A stretch of 64,000 nt of DNA from Providencia vermicola (GCF_020381325.1 NZ_JAGSPI010000003.1:62001-126000); one strand, 5' to 3'. Positions 36,890 through 47,553 are shown, counted from the stretch's first letter. A program made the numbers and translations. Notes: generated by a model from the letters alone, not told the origin.

Positions 36890-37684
36890 TTATTTATTTT
36901 CAATTGTAAAATCAATCGGCAATTCTACCGTCACTTTGCCTTGAGTTAACATACCAGCAGGAGGTGCAGGCAAGGGCTCAGCTCGCGTGAGTACCCGCTG
37001 TGCTTCTCTATCTAATGAGTTTGTACCTGAGCTTCTGACTAATGCACTATTCACAATATACCCCTGCGCATCTACCTCAAATTTGATTATTGGCTTTCCA
37101 ATACGATTACGCCGTTTGGCATCCTCCGGATAACGCTTAAATTTATTGAGTTGCCCAAGGACTAGCGCTTCCCATTGGCGCTGTTCATCATCTGATTGAG
37201 CATGGCTGTTAAATGTGGCCGCAACGCGATCTGTTTGTTGTTTTGCTGCCGCATCGCTTGTCACAGGAGCCGCACTGGCTTTTGAGTTATCACTTTCCAA
37301 CTCGCTAATTCGCTTATTTTTCACGTCGTTACGTTCTTTTTTAGGCGCTGGCTCAGTTTTCTTTTTTTCCACCTTTGTCACCAACACTTCAGCCTCTTCG
37401 TTAATCGGCACTGAAGGGGTGACAACATCATCCATAACCGCTTCTTGTGCTTGGCTTGCCATCGCGAGCTCTTGAGTTTCACCGATATTAGTTTCAGTTA
37501 ACTGTTTAGCTTGTGATTCAATGGAAATTTCCATAACCACTGAAGGTGGCGGTAATAAATGTTGCCAGTCATTTTCCGTAATTTTAAAAAAAAGGAGAAT
37601 AACCGCAACATGCAGAATAACAGCCAAAGCAAAAGCGCCACTGGTTTTCGTCGTTCTACCGTATTCTAAAGTGATCGTCGACAT
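36890..37684 (-). CDS. TonB family energy transducer (haem cluster)
   Basis: This 264-residue protein has one N-terminal membrane anchor (about residues 17-36, FALAVILHVAVILLFF). A charged, Lys/Glu-rich periplasmic spacer (about 85-130) follows. The C-terminal TonB domain has FKRYPEDAKRRNRIGKPIIK and AEPLPAPP. It would couple ExbBD to the receptor of this cluster. exbB and exbD are not in the window, so it must share those encoded elsewhere. It is immediately upstream of the peptidase gene and downstream of a Fur-like site. Confidence 0.85.
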   Translation of the reverse strand: MSTITLEYGRTTKTSGAFALAVILHVAVILLFFKITENDWQHLLPPPSVVMEISIESQAKQLTETNIGETQELAMASQAQEAVMDDVVTPSVPINEEAEVLVTKVEKKKTEPAPKKERNDVKNKRISELESDNSKASAAPVTSDAAAKQQTDRVAATFNSHAQSDDEQRQWEALVLGQLNKFKRYPEDAKRRNRIGKPIIKFEVDAQGYIVNSALVRSSGTNSLDREAQRVLTRAEPLPAPPAGMLTQGKVTVELPIDFTIENK

Positions 37685-37712
37685 TTTAATCTTTCATGTA
37701 ACAACAAAGGAC

Positions 37713-37731
37713 GCAAATGATAATCAATAAC
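37713..37731 (-). promoter_or_regulatory. Candidate Fur box upstream of the TonB-like gene
   Basis: GCAAATGATAATCAATAAC matches 15 of 19 positions of the Fur consensus GATAATGATAATCATTATC. It lies 29-47 bases before the start, which suggests iron-regulated transcription of tonB-peptidase-receptor. Confidence 0.65.
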
Positions 37732-37814
37732 AAATGCAAATGAAAACTATTTATTACAAATAGTGCTAATTCATTCACATTATTAATATTTATTTAGCTT
37801 AATTAGCCTGACTA

Positions 37815-38687
37815 TTAATCACTTGTTGGCGTATACCAGACGTAATCAGCATGCAAATTATCAATCTCACTACCTTTTTCAGAGATAATTAACACCTTTA
37901 ATTCCGTTTCTGGTGATAAATCTTGTAAGTGAAGAGGCACGCCAATCGCGCGAGTTGCATGATATCCACCTGCAAACAGTAATGCAGGTTGTGGTGCGTT
38001 AATTAAAGCGTTAGCCATTGCGCGGTCGCGCATTTGTTGGATAACCGTCATTTTAGCGACCTGTTCTGCCGTCAATTCGCCACCGTGGGAAGACTCAATC
38101 GTTTTACTGATAATCTCTTGTACGACGGGTTGAGTTGAGTGCCCTCCCGTCAATTTAGGCGGATTTGCATAAGCCTTTGTAATAACATCTTTATCCAAGT
38201 TTGCTGCCAACACAGGATAAGGCTGCGCTAAAACATGTTTAATCAGGTCGCCGTATTGATCCCATGGCCAGCCCGTATTCCATTTGATCGCCGTTTGTAA
38301 CCGCTCACCACGAATATAAGCATTTCCCTGTAATTCCGCTTTTGCTCTATTGAATTCTTTTTGCTGCGATGGTGTCATCATCTCTAATAAAACCGCACCT
38401 TGCGGCCTAACCTGCTGCATTTCTTGGACTAACCACTGCTCGATTTGATGGTGATAACGGTTGTCATGCTTTTCGCCTACAATCACATGGGAAGATTGGG
38501 CGAGTTGCTGTATCAGTTGTTCTGGTGTAATTGATTTCCCTGTGGATAAATCAATCAATTGATTTTTTTCTACGAGTTTATGATCGAGTTGAAGTGTTTT
38601 TTGCGGGGATTTCTGAACACACCCCATCAGTAGCACTAGGCCTGCCAGTAATGCGATTGTTTTTCCAATAAAGCGTTTTGATATCAT
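37815..38687 (-). CDS. ChaN family haem-binding-type lipoprotein
   Basis: This 290-residue protein has a lipoprotein signal ending in LLMGC (Cys23), so it is lipid-anchored. The mature part is a ChaN/DUF399 domain with HVIVGEKHDNRYHHQIEQWL near residue 70, VLLEMMTPSQQKEF and a C-terminal LLFAGGYHATRAIGVPLHL. The related Campylobacter ChaN binds haem. ATG at 38687 gives the best signal peptide; starts 5 or 11 codons upstream are possible but lack a ribosome-binding site. It is the first gene of the haem cluster, with a strong Fur box upstream. Confidence 0.82.
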   Translation of the reverse strand: MISKRFIGKTIALLAGLVLLMGCVQKSPQKTLQLDHKLVEKNQLIDLSTGKSITPEQLIQQLAQSSHVIVGEKHDNRYHHQIEQWLVQEMQQVRPQGAVLLEMMTPSQQKEFNRAKAELQGNAYIRGERLQTAIKWNTGWPWDQYGDLIKHVLAQPYPVLAANLDKDVITKAYANPPKLTGGHSTQPVVQEIISKTIESSHGGELTAEQVAKMTVIQQMRDRAMANALINAPQPALLFAGGYHATRAIGVPLHLQDLSPETELKVLIISEKGSEIDNLHADYVWYTPTSD

Positions 38688-38728
38688 TATTTTATTTTCC
38701 ATTATGCAGATGAAGCACACAAAATACA

Positions 38729-38747
38729 GATAATGATAATCATTTTC
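38729..38747 (-). promoter_or_regulatory. Fur box upstream of the ChaN-like gene
   Basis: GATAATGATAATCATTTTC matches 18 of 19 positions of the Fur consensus. It lies 42-60 bases before the proposed start. It strongly suggests repression by Fur under iron sufficiency. Confidence 0.85.
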
Positions 38748-38751
38748 AATT

Positions 38752-38786
38752 AAAAAAGGGCCTCATATAAATACGAGAGCCCTTTT
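38752..38786 (-). terminator. Rho-independent terminator of maeB
   Basis: AAAAGGGC(CTC) and (GAG)GCCCTTTT form the stem with a ten-base loop. On the minus strand TTTTTT follows. It lies only five bases from the Fur box, so maeB ends right at the haem-cluster promoter. Confidence 0.8.
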
Positions 38787-38818
38787 ATGCTTAATTTAAA
38801 TACAAACTGACTGCCATA

Positions 38819-41098
38819 TTAGAGTGGGTTAGTTTGTGCTTCAACAACCGCCAACGCCACCATGTTCACGATACGACGAACAGAGGCAATTGGTGTTAAA
38901 ATATGCACAGGCTTCGCAACCCCCATTAATACAGGCCCAACAGTCACGCCATCAGAACTGGTTACACGCAGCAAGTTATAACTAATACGTGCGGCTTCCA
39001 TCGTAGGCATAATTAATAAGTTAGCGGACCCTTTTAATGGGCTATCTGGCATCACATCTTTACGGATAGATTCGACCAATGCCGCATCTGCATGCATTTC
39101 ACCATCAATTTCAAGGTGCGGATCACGCGCTTTGATCATCGCTAAGGTATCACGCATTTTTTGTGCAGAAGAACAATCGGAAGAACCAAAACTTGAGCGT
39201 GATAATAAAGCCACTTTTGGCTCAATACCAAAGCGACGTACCGTATCTGCGGCCATCAAGGTAATTTCGGTTAACTCTTCTGGGGTTGGGTCTTCATTGA
39301 CGTAAGTATCGGCAATAAAAGTGTTACCTGTTGGCAGCAATAAGGCGTTCATTGCACCTGCCGTATGGACGCCTTCGCGGAAACCAAATAGATCTTTTAC
39401 CACTTCATAGTGTTCGCCATAACTACCTACTGTACCGCAAATCATACCGTCAGCTTCACCACGTAACACCATGATACCGCCAATTAGCGTTGGGTTATTG
39501 ATCACGGCACGGCGAGCCATTTCTTGGGAAACCCCACGACGCTTCATGATTTGGTAATATTCTTGCCAGTATTCTTTATAGCGCGGGTCATTTTCATTGT
39601 TGACCACTTCAAAATCTTTACCTAATTCAATATGTAGGCCCAGTTTTTGAATACGCATTTCAATAACACTTGGGCGACCCACTAAAATTGGGAATGCCAA
39701 ACCTAATGAAACCAGCTCCTGCGTTGCATGCAATACGCGCTCTTCTTCCCCTTCCGCTAAAACAATGCGTTTTTTCGCTGTTTTCGCTTGAGAGAAAATC
39801 GGTTTCATAAATAAATTTGTTTTATAAACAAATTGGTTTAATTTTTCGATGTAGGCATCAAAATCCGCAATTGGGCGAGTTGCCACACCAGAATCCATCG
39901 CAGCTTTCGCCACCGCGGGAGCAATCTTAACAATCAGACGTGGGTCAAATGGTTTTGGAATGATGTATTCTGGGCCAAAGAACAGGTCTTGATTGCCATA
40001 CGCGGAAGCAACTTCTTCACTTTGTTCTGCAAGAGCCAAATCGGCGATAGCATAAACACAAGCCAGTTTCATTTCTTCGTTAATAGTCGTTGCCCCGACG
40101 TCCAGCGCACCGCGGAAAATGAATGGGAAACATAATACGTTATTAACTTGATTTGGATAATCAGAGCGGCCTGTACAGATGATGGCATCTGGGCGAACTT
40201 CTTTCGCTAGTGGTGGTAAAATTTCAGGTTCTGGGTTCGCTAGCGCTAAAATGAGAGGGTCTTTCGCCATCGTTTTCACCATTTCTGGTGTTAATAAGCG
40301 TGGACCTGAACAGCCTAAGAAAATATCAGCATCTGGAATAGCGTCTGCTAAAGTACGTTGGCCGTTATCTTCAATTGCATAAGCGGCTTTCGTAACATCC
40401 ATGCGTTCATCACGGCCTTTATAAATCACACCTTTTGAATCACAAACCGTGATATTTTCACGTTTAAGGCCTAATGCAACCAACAGATTCATACATGCGA
40501 TTGATGCAGCACCTGCACCCGAAACCACTAAGCGAACATCGCCAATCTCTTTTTTCACAATACGCAGGCCGTTAATTACCGCTGCTGTACAGATAATCGC
40601 CGTACCGTGTTGGTCATCGTGGAACACAGGAATTTTCATGCGCTCACGTAATTTTTGCTCAATATAAAAGCACTCTGGCGCTTTGATATCTTCTAAGTTG
40701 ATACCACCAAAGGTCGGTTCAAGTGAGGCAATAATATCAACCAATTTATCAGGATCAGTTTCATCGACTTCAATATCAAAGACATCAACGCCAGAAAACT
40801 TTTTGAATAGAACCCCTTTCCCTTCCATAACAGGCTTACCCGCTAAGGCGCCAATATTCCCTAAGCCAAGAACAGCTGTTCCGTTTGATACCACTCCCAC
40901 CAAATTACCTTTCGCTGTATAACGATAGGCTTTTAGTGGATCATCAGCAATTTCAAGACATGGCACAGCAACGCCAGGAGAATACGCTAAGGCAAGGTCA
41001 CGCTGGGTCGTTAAAGGTTTTGTAGGGGTAACCGTGATTTTCCCTGGATGTGGAAACTCATGAAAATCAAGAGCACTTTGTTTTAATTTGTCATCCAT
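38819..41098 (-). CDS. maeB: NADP-dependent malic enzyme
   Basis: This 759-residue enzyme decarboxylates malate to pyruvate with NADP+. The N-terminal malic-enzyme domain (about residues 1-430) has [35 protein letters not shown] and [14 protein letters not shown]. The C-terminal phosphotransacetylase-like domain (about 430-759) is regulatory in E. coli MaeB and binds acetyl-CoA. The length equals E. coli MaeB. ATG at 41098 has AGGA upstream; an in-frame TTG lies two codons earlier. Confidence 0.96.
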   Translation of the reverse strand: MDDKLKQSALDFHEFPHPGKITVTPTKPLTTQRDLALAYSPGVAVPCLEIADDPLKAYRYTAKGNLVGVVSNGTAVLGLGNIGALAGKPVMEGKGVLFKKFSGVDVFDIEVDETDPDKLVDIIASLEPTFGGINLEDIKAPECFYIEQKLRERMKIPVFHDDQHGTAIICTAAVINGLRIVKKEIGDVRLVVSGAGAASIACMNLLVALGLKRENITVCDSKGVIYKGRDERMDVTKAAYAIEDNGQRTLADAIPDADIFLGCSGPRLLTPEMVKTMAKDPLILALANPEPEILPPLAKEVRPDAIICTGRSDYPNQVNNVLCFPFIFRGALDVGATTINEEMKLACVYAIADLALAEQSEEVASAYGNQDLFFGPEYIIPKPFDPRLIVKIAPAVAKAAMDSGVATRPIADFDAYIEKLNQFVYKTNLFMKPIFSQAKTAKKRIVLAEGEEERVLHATQELVSLGLAFPILVGRPSVIEMRIQKLGLHIELGKDFEVVNNENDPRYKEYWQEYYQIMKRRGVSQEMARRAVINNPTLIGGIMVLRGEADGMICGTVGSYGEHYEVVKDLFGFREGVHTAGAMNALLLPTGNTFIADTYVNEDPTPEELTEITLMAADTVRRFGIEPKVALLSRSSFGSSDCSSAQKMRDTLAMIKARDPHLEIDGEMHADAALVESIRKDVMPDSPLKGSANLLIMPTMEAARISYNLLRVTSSDGVTVGPVLMGVAKPVHILTPIASVRRIVNMVALAVVEAQTNPL

Positions 41099-41698
41099 CG
41101 TCAAGTCCTTTCAAAATAGGTAAGGTAAGAGCGATAACAGTATAAACACATCTCGCTAGCAAATCATGATCATGCTGGCAATTTCCAGAAAAATCTTTTG
41201 ATAAGCAGGAATTTGCAACAGTAGGATGGATAAAACATCTGTATTTAAACGTATCATTTAGCCTTTTTTCTCAGACTACATGGTGGAGGTAATCTCTAGC
41301 CTATTTAATTAAATAATAAATATATTATTAATATAATAATTATACATTAATAATGTATATGTCATTTAATTTTTTACTTAGTTAATATATTAATTATATA
41401 CTAACTAATCCCACCCTTATCATTCATTAAGTATCATTTAAATTATTCAAATTACCGATATTAATTTTCCAAATTTAATGTATTATCAAAAATCAGTAAA
41501 AGTTATCTTAATTTCATATTTAAATTGCGCTTTACATATTTTATTTCAGCAATGTCAAATAATATTACACATATTAAACCCATAGCCATTGGCATATTAA
41601 ATAATAAACATGGTTATATTAACGTCAAAATAGTGATTATTTCTATCACTCCAGTCCAAATAGTTCGTAACGTTTCAGACATAACAAAGGAACCCTCT
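41099..41698. other. AT-rich 600-base gap between divergent maeB and narP-like gene
   Basis: The middle (about 41300-41550) is very AT-rich, with repeated TAATATAATAATTATA-like runs. An in-frame upstream extension of the response regulator from 41525 is not supported. No RNA element or operator was recognised. The sequence should contain both promoters and may be a nucleoid-protein (H-NS) binding region. Confidence 0.5.
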
Positions 41699-42319
41699 AT
41701 GTCTAATTACACAGTAATGATTGTTGATGAGCACCCTATTATACGCTTTGGATTGCGTCAGCTCATCAATACCGATGAACACTTCGTTGTCATGGCAGAA
41801 AGCTGTAATTGTACCGAAGCCTTAAGTATTGCAACACATCTACAGCCCGATCTTATCGTGATAGATACCAATATGCATGGCAATAAAACCTTTGAAACCA
41901 TTCGGATGCTCCGAAAACAATGCTTAAATAGCTATCTATTAGTTTTATCAGCATCTACAATTAAAACCGATATATATGGTGCTATTGATGCAGGGGCCCA
42001 AGGCTATTTATTAAAAAGTAGTGAGCTTGATATGCTATATTACAGCATGAAAAAAGCTTCTGCGGGGCAACATGTATTCAGTGAAAAAATTTACCAACAT
42101 TTAATGACTCGCCATCAATCTAATGACCCACTATCTACATTAACACGCAGGGAATGTGAAATTCTGCATGAGCTTGCCGCGGGGTTAAAAAACAGAGAAA
42201 TTTCAAAGTTACTTTTTATTTCTGAAGAAACCGTTAAAGTACACATTCGAAATATTCTAAAAAAACTGCGCGTGCGCTCTCGACTTGAAGCCAGCTTAAT
42301 TTATATGCGTTCAAAATAA
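41699..42319 (+). CDS. NarL/NarP-type response regulator
   Basis: This 206-residue two-component regulator has a receiver domain (about residues 1-120) with the phosphoryl acceptor Asp56 in LIVIDTNMHG and the Lys in YLLKSS. A LuxR-type DNA-binding domain (about 145-205) has LTRRECEILHELAAGLKNRE and SEETVKVHIRNILKKLRVRS. It resembles E. coli NarP along its length. The usual acidic pair is DEHP rather than DDHP. No sensor kinase is adjacent. AAAGGA precedes the ATG; the extra upstream codons from 41525 are AT-rich and unsupported. Confidence 0.82.
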   Translation: MSNYTVMIVDEHPIIRFGLRQLINTDEHFVVMAESCNCTEALSIATHLQPDLIVIDTNMHGNKTFETIRMLRKQCLNSYLLVLSASTIKTDIYGAIDAGAQGYLLKSSELDMLYYSMKKASAGQHVFSEKIYQHLMTRHQSNDPLSTLTRRECEILHELAAGLKNREISKLLFISEETVKVHIRNILKKLRVRSRLEASLIYMRSK

Positions 42320-42498
42320 CCAATATGAGTTATTTAACTACTCATTTATATAATAAGTATTAGTTATAATGGTTATATAAGACATTCATTATAATCAACG
42401 TAATAAATACCTACTTTTATTTATATTGTTGGGGGTAGACCCATAATGCATTTTCCCGCATTATGTAAGATAAATCATTTGCTTTAGAGGAAAACTGT

Positions 42499-42870
42499 AT
42501 GTCTAAAACCCCTTCTTCTCCTTATATCATGTACGGAATTAAAAACTGTGACACCATCAAAAAAGCACGTCGCTACTTAGAAGACAACGGGGTCGACTAT
42601 CAATTCCATGATTATCGGGTTGATGGCCTAGACGATGCCTTACTTTCTGTATTTATGGAACATATTGATTGGGAGGTTTTAGTCAATAAACGGGGGACAA
42701 CATGGCGTAAACTCAGCGACGAGCAAAAAAATGCGGTGGTTGACGCAACAAGTGCCAAACAAGCATTACTTGCTGAGCCAGCAATGATTAAACGTCCTGT
42801 TTTAGTTTCAGCAGATAATCGCTATCTGGTCGGTTTTAGTGCCGATGAGTACCAAACTTTTACTCAGTAG
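42499..42870 (+). CDS. yffB: ArsC/Spx-family reductase-like protein YffB
   Basis: This 123-residue thioredoxin-fold protein has its single active-site-type Cys17 in MYGIKNCDTIKKARRYL. Segments such as DYRVDGL, WEVLVNKRGTTWRKL and MIKRPVLV follow the ArsC/Spx pattern. E. coli YffB is not an arsenate reductase and its function is uncertain; glutathione-dependent thiol chemistry has been suggested. It lies 13 bases before dapE, the same order as in E. coli. Confidence 0.9.
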   Translation: MSKTPSSPYIMYGIKNCDTIKKARRYLEDNGVDYQFHDYRVDGLDDALLSVFMEHIDWEVLVNKRGTTWRKLSDEQKNAVVDATSAKQALLAEPAMIKRPVLVSADNRYLVGFSADEYQTFTQ

Positions 42871-42883
42871 TTAGGTGGTATAA

Positions 42884-44011
42884 ATGGATTGTCCTGTTAT
42901 TCAATTAGCAAAAGAGCTTATTTCACGCCCCTCGATTAGCCCTGATGACCAAGGCTGCCAAGCATTACTTACCGAAAGGCTACAAAAAATTGGTTTTACC
43001 GTTGAACCAATGCCCTTTGGTCATACACTCAATTTTTGGGCTCACCGCGGTACAGGAACAACACTCGCGTTTGCAGGTCACACAGATGTTGTTCCCGCAG
43101 GAAATAGCGAAAACTGGCAAACGCCACCATTCACTCCAACAATTATCAACCAACACCTATATGGTCGTGGCGCAGCAGATATGAAAGGTTCTGTTGCCGC
43201 TATGATTGTAGCTGCTGAGCGTTTTGTCGAAAAACACCCGACTCACCAAGGTCGTTTAGCCTTTTTGATTACCTCTGACGAAGAAGCTGACGCCCATGAT
43301 GGCACTGTCAAGGTTGTTGAGGCGCTGATCCAACGTAACGAAACCGTGGATTACTGCTTGGTGGGTGAACCCTCAAGCCAATCAACGCTAGGCGACATCA
43401 TCAAAAATGGCCGCCGTGGTTCTATTACCGCTGATTTAACTATCCTTGGCACGCAAGGTCACGTTGCTTATCCACACCTCGCCGATAACCCTGTCCATCG
43501 TGCAGCAGCCTTTTTACAAGCGCTAACGACAACAACATGGGATAACGGTAATGCATTTTTCCCTGCAACTACCCTGCAAATTGCCAATATTCATGCGGGT
43601 ACAGGGGCAAGTAATGTCATTCCTGGTGAGTTATTTATTCAATTTAACTTCCGTTTTAGTACAGAGCTAACAGATGCCGTGATTCGTGACAGGGTCACAG
43701 AAATGCTTTCGCACTACGGACTAGAATATAAAATTGAATGGTCGTTATCTGGTCAGCCATTTTTAACAGATAGTGGCAAATTAGTTTCAGCAACCTTACA
43801 AGCAATCCAAGAATTAACAGGCCGTACTGCGGAATTGTCCACCAGCGGAGGCACCTCTGATGGTCGATTTATCGCACAAATGGGGACACAAGTCATAGAG
43901 TTGGGGCCTTTAAATGCAACCATCCATAAGGTTGATGAATGCGTTAGTGTCGATGACCTACAGCAGCTGGCTTTGATTTATGAACGGATAATGGAGTTGC
44001 TCCTTCTATGA
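42884..44011 (+). CDS. dapE: Succinyl-diaminopimelate desuccinylase
   Basis: This 375-residue M20-family di-zinc enzyme hydrolyses N-succinyl-L,L-diaminopimelate in lysine and peptidoglycan synthesis. Metal and catalytic motifs are [43 protein letters not shown] and the C-terminal [12 protein letters not shown]. The length matches E. coli DapE (375). It overlaps the next gene by four bases (ATGA). Confidence 0.95.
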   Translation: MDCPVIQLAKELISRPSISPDDQGCQALLTERLQKIGFTVEPMPFGHTLNFWAHRGTGTTLAFAGHTDVVPAGNSENWQTPPFTPTIINQHLYGRGAADMKGSVAAMIVAAERFVEKHPTHQGRLAFLITSDEEADAHDGTVKVVEALIQRNETVDYCLVGEPSSQSTLGDIIKNGRRGSITADLTILGTQGHVAYPHLADNPVHRAAAFLQALTTTTWDNGNAFFPATTLQIANIHAGTGASNVIPGELFIQFNFRFSTELTDAVIRDRVTEMLSHYGLEYKIEWSLSGQPFLTDSGKLVSATLQAIQELTGRTAELSTSGGTSDGRFIAQMGTQVIELGPLNATIHKVDECVSVDDLQQLALIYERIMELLLL

Positions 44012-44676
44012 TCACCATTGAAATGCTAACAGGCCGCTCAACGGATCACTTGGTCACACTGGGTGGTCCTCATCGCTTGCAATTTAATGCAACCAAAGCC
44101 TTTCTTGCAATGCAGCAAGCCGCAGCAAAAGCAGGCTTTAAATTACAATCAGCCAGTGCGTTTCGTGATTTTTCACGGCAACAACTCATATGGAATGAGA
44201 AGTTTTCAGGTAAACGCCCTGTGCTGGATGCCAACAGCCAGCCTCTGGATATTACCCGACTTTCTGAAGGTGAACTTTGTGAGGCTATTTTGCACTGGTC
44301 TGCACTACCTGGTGCAAGCCGTCACCATTGGGGAACTGAGATTGATGTTTATGACCCCTTACGCATTCCTGCAGGGCAAACGTTGCAATTAGAGCCTTGG
44401 GAGTACGACGCAGGTGGTTACCTTGCACCGCTAAATGATTGGTTGTCAAGCAATATGGCCACCTTTGATTTTTACCGTCCTTTCACTGCAAAGGATTCAG
44501 GTGTTGCCTATGAACCTTGGCATATTAGCTATTGGCCGCTTTCACACGAAGCGGAACAATTGTTAACACCCGAGGTCATCAAAGATGTTTTGGAAAAAGA
44601 AGATATTCTTGGGAAGAATTGGTTAATCAATAATCTAGACTATATTTTTAACCACTATATTAAAATTCCAGAGTAA
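44008..44676 (+). CDS. M15 family metallopeptidase (D-Ala-D-Ala carboxypeptidase VanY-like)
   Basis: This 222-residue protein has the M15B zinc motif [11 protein letters not shown] (about residues 111-121) and the downstream YEPWHISYW with the third His. [21 protein letters not shown] near residue 48 also fits the VanY/LdcB group. These enzymes trim stem-peptide D-alanine or act in wall remodelling. No signal peptide is apparent, which is unusual for a wall enzyme. It is co-translated with dapE, linking it to diaminopimelate/peptidoglycan metabolism. Confidence 0.85.
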   Translation: MITIEMLTGRSTDHLVTLGGPHRLQFNATKAFLAMQQAAAKAGFKLQSASAFRDFSRQQLIWNEKFSGKRPVLDANSQPLDITRLSEGELCEAILHWSALPGASRHHWGTEIDVYDPLRIPAGQTLQLEPWEYDAGGYLAPLNDWLSSNMATFDFYRPFTAKDSGVAYEPWHISYWPLSHEAEQLLTPEVIKDVLEKEDILGKNWLINNLDYIFNHYIKIPE

Positions 44677-44702
44677 CGTTTAGCCCTTCTTTTTAATTCA
44701 AT

Positions 44703-44736
44703 CCCATAAGCTAGATATTAACTTATGGGGTTGTTT
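44703..44736 (+). terminator. Rho-independent terminator of yffB-dapE-M15 genes
   Basis: CCCATAAG and CTTATGGG pair around an eleven-base loop, with GTTGTTTT after. It overlaps the end of the convergent ybaN gene. Confidence 0.7.
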
Positions 44737-45115
44737 TATCACGTGTTGGTATGGCCTCGTCAACGACAGGTAGCCGATACATAAAATAAAGCAGCCAACA
44801 GAGTAGTCCAAACAAGCCTATTTTCAACCACAAATAGCTCACAACCCAAATCGATAACGAAAAAGTGAGTACGATCAAGATAATCGCTTTAGGTTTAGCA
44901 CCTTTAGGCAGTCCTCTATGTTTCTGCCAATGACGTAAATAGCCACCAAACCAAGAGCGATACAATAACCACTGATGAAAACGCGGTGAGGAGCGTGAAA
45001 AACACCATGCTGCTAATAATAAAAATGGCGTTGTCGGTAAAACAGGCAATACTACGCCTGCAAATGCAAGCGCCACCGCCAGCCAACCCAAAATAATAAG
45101 AAGGATTTTTTTCAA
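44723..45115 (-). CDS. ybaN: YbaN family inner-membrane protein (DUF454)
   Basis: This 130-residue membrane protein matches E. coli YbaN: LGWLAVALAFAGVVLPVLPTT, CFSRSSPRFHQWLLYRSWFG and a final PVVDE. Three to four hydrophobic segments are visible. The function is unknown. The start is TTG at 45115, with AGG about nine bases upstream, because it gives the family N-terminus; no ATG lies in the same frame nearby. It is convergent with the M15 gene. Confidence 0.85.
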   Translation of the reverse strand: MKKILLIILGWLAVALAFAGVVLPVLPTTPFLLLAAWCFSRSSPRFHQWLLYRSWFGGYLRHWQKHRGLPKGAKPKAIILIVLTFSLSIWVVSYLWLKIGLFGLLCWLLYFMYRLPVVDEAIPTRDKTTP

Positions 45116-45352
45116 ATTTGCCTGCGCTCCCTTGCAAACTCATGTAAACGTAAAAACCCTGATAAATATGTGGTAACTCACAGTAATATCAATGATATAC
45201 TGTAATCGCAAACGGGTTTAATGAAAAGTCGCTTTTCCCTGTTTAAACCCATCAGTGAAATCGTTGATTGATATCATGTCACTCACATTAGTGGTATAAG
45301 CACAATATAACTGGCTCAACGAAAAAGCAAAAATGATAAATGGTGATAAAAA

Positions 45353-45541
45353 ATGCAATGGCTAGCAGATTACTGGTGGATAATTCCGCTTCTCTTGGTT
45401 GGACTGATTTGGAACTCTGTCAAAGAAATGATGAAGCTTGACCCTAAAAAGTTTCTTGATGATAAACCAGAGGTTCCTCCCCACAAAGATAATAACCACC
45501 TGTGGGATGATGAAGATGATTGGCCTAAGGACAAAAAGTAA
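45353..45541 (+). CDS. ypfN: YpfN family membrane protein (UPF0370)
   Basis: This 62-residue protein has one N-terminal membrane helix (about residues 4-24, [20 protein letters not shown]). An acidic tail with [15 protein letters not shown] and DDEDDWP follows. The match to E. coli YpfN is clear and dapE is similarly close by. The function is unknown. Its 3' end overlaps the convergent tmcA gene by 17 bases. Confidence 0.9.
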   Translation: MQWLADYWWIIPLLLVGLIWNSVKEMMKLDPKKFLDDKPEVPPHKDNNHLWDDEDDWPKDKK

Positions 45542-47546
45542 TCACCTTTTGAACAACCTCAGACAACAGCGCTGGCTGGTATTGCCTGACAAAAACACCA
45601 ACCTGCTTTCGCACACGATTCAACCACTGTTTTTTGCCTGTTAGCTTGAATTCTTCGCATATTTGAGACAGTGGCTTACCCTGTTCGAAATAATGTCTTA
45701 AAAGAGGGGCGGGATCAGAATATTGAGCTAAAAAGCGCAAAATAGCACTTTGGCTGGCTGAAACTGGGCGCTTAAATTCACTAAAACCAATAAGTTCAAC
45801 CCAATCTTCTTGAGTAAGTTGTTGATCATCCGTTGAATAAAGGGGGAAATCTGCTAAATCTTTTCGCCAGTAAAGATCCCTTTGAAGCAGGATTTTACCG
45901 TGCTCGCATAATTGCTTAGCGTTTGGGGAAAGCGGTAAAATCGCCATCGCTGTATAGCACCCGCTACTCGCTTCTTTCTGTGACCCAATACGAAGCAAAC
46001 TAAACCCTGCTTTTTGCCAAAATGCATATAAATCAGGCGTTAAGCCAAAACTAACAGAAAGAAAATCAATATTTTGTACGATACAATCCTGCTTTTGTTG
46101 TTCAACTAATGTCAAACCAATTTGCTGCCGACGATAATGTGTATCGACAGCAATGCGCATCACCCTTCGCGACTTCCACTGTGCTGCCTGCGGAAAATAA
46201 CTATGCGCTGCTAACGATTGAGCGACTAGATTCCCTCTAGGGCGACGTAAACCCGCCCAAATTTGCCAACTTAATGATTCATCTAATAACCCCTCATCCA
46301 CCATCCATAGTGCAGCTAAATAGTTTTCATCCATTTGTTGGCTAGAGGCGGCCATGAAATGCTGTTTGTTTGCATCCAATAAACGACGTAAATCTAATGG
46401 TGATGTTCGATAATGAGCACTCATTAATAAACCATAAAATGCGGTTAATTTACGCTCATTTTTTGCCAATTCGTCCTGGCTAATTGATTGATATTCAATA
46501 ATCGAATGCGAAATCAAAGTTGAATTTGGTTCTTGCAATAACAGTGCTTGATTTAGCCATTTTTCTAGCGGGTCATGGCGTGCAAAACGAATCGGCTCGT
46601 CAAGATTTAAAGACGTAAAATTGGGTAAGCTTGCACAAAACTTCAACACAAAACCGCGTCCTGTACCTTCATAGCCATCAACCGTGGTCGTTAATAACAC
46701 ACGAGGAAAATAATTAACTAATTGACGTAATATATAGTTCGGGATAGCAGCGGCCTCATCGATAACCAACCAATCTGCGGTTATTTTATGACCCGATTGA
46801 CAATAAGCGAGTAAAGCATCTGGCGCCCAAAAATGCAGTGGTTTAACCGCATGTTGTGCAAGCACTTCAGTGGAGACTTTAGCGGGGGCACAGCACCAAC
46901 ATTCCCCTTGCCATTGTTGTATTAGCTGACCTGCCACCGTCGATTTTCCACGGCCTCTTGGTGCAATAATCCCCCAAATTCCTTTTGAAGCTGATAATAG
47001 TTGGTTTAAGACCTGCTGCTGTTGTGCTGTTAATTTCCCAGTTGGTGGTAACCAAACAGGGCTATTGTTCAGTAATTTTACGCGTACTGTATTACTTTGC
47101 TGATAAACGATGACATCATCAGAGGCGCACATAGCACGTTGCAAATGACGCACAAAATTGGGTGTTGGGATCATGCCATGCTGTTCATTCCAGCGCAGAC
47201 TGTCAATATCTAGGTGATTAGGCCATGTCTCTTGCGCTACCGTGCAAAAAACCAGCAAACTACCTGCCTTGAGTGAGCCTGCTTGCATTGCAAGTGCTTC
47301 ACTATGAATTCCCTTGCGTGCATCAAAAATACCATGCAAGAATTCACGTCCTAACAATAAGTGAGCATTCTCAGGCAACACACTATTTGGTAAATCAGAG
47401 GAAAGTGTCAGCCAATCCCCTGTTAAGGAGGTTTGTAGTTCACCTAACCGCTGAGTAATCCATTCATCGTCGCCAGATAAAACCAATAAGCGGCGAAAAC
47501 CCAATATACGCAGCTGGTCTACGCAGGCAGACAGCAAATCATTCAT
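45525..47546 (-). CDS. tmcA: tRNA(Met) cytidine acetyltransferase
   Basis: This 673-residue enzyme uses ATP and acetyl-CoA to make N4-acetylcytidine at the wobble position of elongator tRNA(Met). The RecD-like helicase domain has a Walker [16 protein letters not shown] and a Walker-B-like [12 protein letters not shown]. The GNAT domain has a [20 protein letters not shown] acetyl-CoA loop, and an RNA-binding tail closes the protein. ATG at 47546 starts seven bases after the yeaL stop; a TTG seven codons earlier is possible. The length fits E. coli TmcA (671). Confidence 0.93.
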   Translation of the reverse strand: MNDLLSACVDQLRILGFRRLLVLSGDDEWITQRLGELQTSLTGDWLTLSSDLPNSVLPENAHLLLGREFLHGIFDARKGIHSEALAMQAGSLKAGSLLVFCTVAQETWPNHLDIDSLRWNEQHGMIPTPNFVRHLQRAMCASDDVIVYQQSNTVRVKLLNNSPVWLPPTGKLTAQQQQVLNQLLSASKGIWGIIAPRGRGKSTVAGQLIQQWQGECWCCAPAKVSTEVLAQHAVKPLHFWAPDALLAYCQSGHKITADWLVIDEAAAIPNYILRQLVNYFPRVLLTTTVDGYEGTGRGFVLKFCASLPNFTSLNLDEPIRFARHDPLEKWLNQALLLQEPNSTLISHSIIEYQSISQDELAKNERKLTAFYGLLMSAHYRTSPLDLRRLLDANKQHFMAASSQQMDENYLAALWMVDEGLLDESLSWQIWAGLRRPRGNLVAQSLAAHSYFPQAAQWKSRRVMRIAVDTHYRRQQIGLTLVEQQKQDCIVQNIDFLSVSFGLTPDLYAFWQKAGFSLLRIGSQKEASSGCYTAMAILPLSPNAKQLCEHGKILLQRDLYWRKDLADFPLYSTDDQQLTQEDWVELIGFSEFKRPVSASQSAILRFLAQYSDPAPLLRHYFEQGKPLSQICEEFKLTGKKQWLNRVRKQVGVFVRQYQPALLSEVVQKVITFCP

Positions 47547-47553
47547 AACGTAA

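Noticed and set aside
41525-41698. 58-codon N-terminal extension of the narP-like gene
   Set aside because: The extension is AT-rich, has no family match, and a good ribosome-binding site precedes the ATG at 41699.
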